Source of the DNA: an uncultured Clostridia bacterium
GTDB lineage: Bacteria; Bacillota; Clostridia; Oscillospirales; Ruminococcaceae
NCBI GenBank assembly: GCA_946613705.1
Contig: CAMOFU010000022.1
Coordinates: forward strand, 1 to 16,322
DNA: 16,322 nt
Direction of reading: 5' to 3'
Shown here: piece after piece, positions 15,790 to 16,322 of the stretch
Numbering within the stretch: the stretch's first letter is position 1
Layout: every line of letters begins with the position of its first letter
The notes under the pieces: model-generated
Databases searched by the model: none
The model's input: the letters and a program-made list of their open reading frames with translations, nothing else
Told to the model about the DNA's origin: nothing
Translations under genes and position numbers: made by a program

Positions 15790-16322
15790 TCAAAGAGTCG
15801 AGATCAGATAAGGGATAGCATCCTTGTTTGCCAGCACCACGGGATGCAGCAGGTTTTCCATGATACGCGGAGCATAAGCCTCGGCCGCACCGATGCCCGA
15901 GCCGCAAAGCAGCACGACATTAAAGGCGTAGATCAGACCCAGCTTGTCAAAGAAGCCCTTCAGCTCGGCGGGGTCGGTGATACCCAAATACTTCATGAAG
16001 AAAAGCTGTGCCGTCTGCTCTACCATGGAAACAGGCATACCGATCGTCGTTTCCGTCAGCTTTTCATCTGTACGCGCACCTGAGATCATATCACGGAATA
16101 TGGCAGCAAGGTCAAAGGCGCGTGGACCCACCGTGACCTCGGCAAGGTCGATCAGCACCAGTTCGCCGTCCTGTATCATTATATTTCCCGGGTGAAGATC
16201 ACCGTGCAGAACAGTGTCGCAATCGGGGATAGCATCAACTATGGACATAAGCGCAGCCATATCCTCGGCTGAACACCACCTGTCCAGTCTGGAGACACGC
16301 TCTCTCATCAGATCACGCACAT
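15790..16322 (-). CDS. APH-type phosphotransferase, C-terminal part (cut by window edge)
   Basis: About 177 codons of a kinase of the aminoglycoside phosphotransferase/choline kinase fold. The catalytic loop is HGDLHPGN (about 39-46 of the visible part) and the metal-binding segment LIDLAEVTVGPRAFDLA (about 56-72). The frame is open to base 16322, and the N-terminal ATP-binding lobe is missing, so the gene continues outside; a GTG at 16320 is probably not the start. The family includes many kinases for sugars, amines and unknown small molecules, so no substrate is assigned and resistance should not be assumed. It is separated from islA by the AT-rich junction and shows no functional link to the taurine genes. 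Confidence 0.85.
   Translation of the reverse strand, partial: VRDLMRERVSRLDRWCSAEDMAALMSIVDAIPDCDTVLHGDLHPGNIMIQDGELVLIDLAEVTVGPRAFDLAAIFRDMISGARTDEKLTETTIGMPVSMVEQTAQLFFMKYLGITDPAELKGFFDKLGLIYAFNVVLLCGSGIGAAEAYAPRIMENLLHPVVLANKDAIPYLISTL

Noticed and set aside
15790..16322. Antibiotic resistance aminoglycoside kinase
   Set aside because: Only the general HGDxxPGN kinase fold is visible; many members act on unrelated small molecules, and the gene is incomplete here.
1..16322. tRNA, rRNA, CRISPR array, insertion sequence or integrase
   Set aside because: None was recognised on either strand by reading; no regular repeat-spacer pattern or transposase motif is present.

Overview
The window comes from an anaerobic, gut-type member of the Clostridia, probably Ruminococcus/Oscillospiraceae-like. 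This is inferred from the moderately G+C-balanced coding style, strong AGGAGG-type ribosome binding sites, SigA-type promoters, oxygen-sensitive glycyl-radical chemistry, and a clostridial-style hemA-sirC-hemC-cobA/hemD-hemB-hemL cluster. Every recognisable gene is on the minus strand, so transcription runs from high to low coordinates.

Right edge (15443-16322): the C-terminal part of an APH-type phosphotransferase, then an AT-rich stretch with a small decayed ORF, then a lipoprotein-like gene start that runs into the next promoter. This looks like the boundary of an inserted or rearranged block.

Operon 1 (15161 down to 8392): islA (glycyl radical isethionate sulfite-lyase), islB (its radical-SAM activase, 4-bp overlap), an AraC-type regulator with a degenerate receiver domain, an iron-type alcohol dehydrogenase that fits sulfoacetaldehyde reductase, and taurine:pyruvate aminotransferase. 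It has a consensus promoter (TTGACA-17-TATAAT) followed almost at once by a hairpin with a T-run, and it ends at a good intrinsic terminator (8345-8384). Read in order of reaction, taurine + pyruvate gives sulfoacetaldehyde + alanine; sulfoacetaldehyde is reduced to isethionate; isethionate is cleaved to acetaldehyde + sulfite.

Operon 2 (8211 down to below 1): a taurine-type ABC importer (tauC, tauA, tauB), followed without a break by glutamyl-tRNA reductase, precorrin-2 dehydrogenase, porphobilinogen deaminase, a uroporphyrinogen-III methyltransferase/synthase fusion, porphobilinogen synthase and the start of glutamate-1-semialdehyde aminomutase (cut by the window edge). Adjoining genes overlap by 4 bp at most junctions, and the tauB stop overlaps the hemA start. 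Its promoter (TTGACT-17-TATACT, extended -10) lies in the 174-bp gap between the operons.

Together the genes describe a module that imports taurine, cleaves its C-S bond without oxygen, and makes siroheme, the cofactor of the sulfite reductases that would dispose of or assimilate the sulfite. No sulfite reductase, ferrochelatase of SirB/CbiK type, or acetaldehyde dehydrogenase is visible here; they must be elsewhere if the scheme is right. The individual steps are known from Bilophila and Desulfovibrio. The transcriptional joining of a taurine importer to a siroheme operon, next to a complete glycyl-radical route in a Clostridia-like genome, is the most notable feature of the window.
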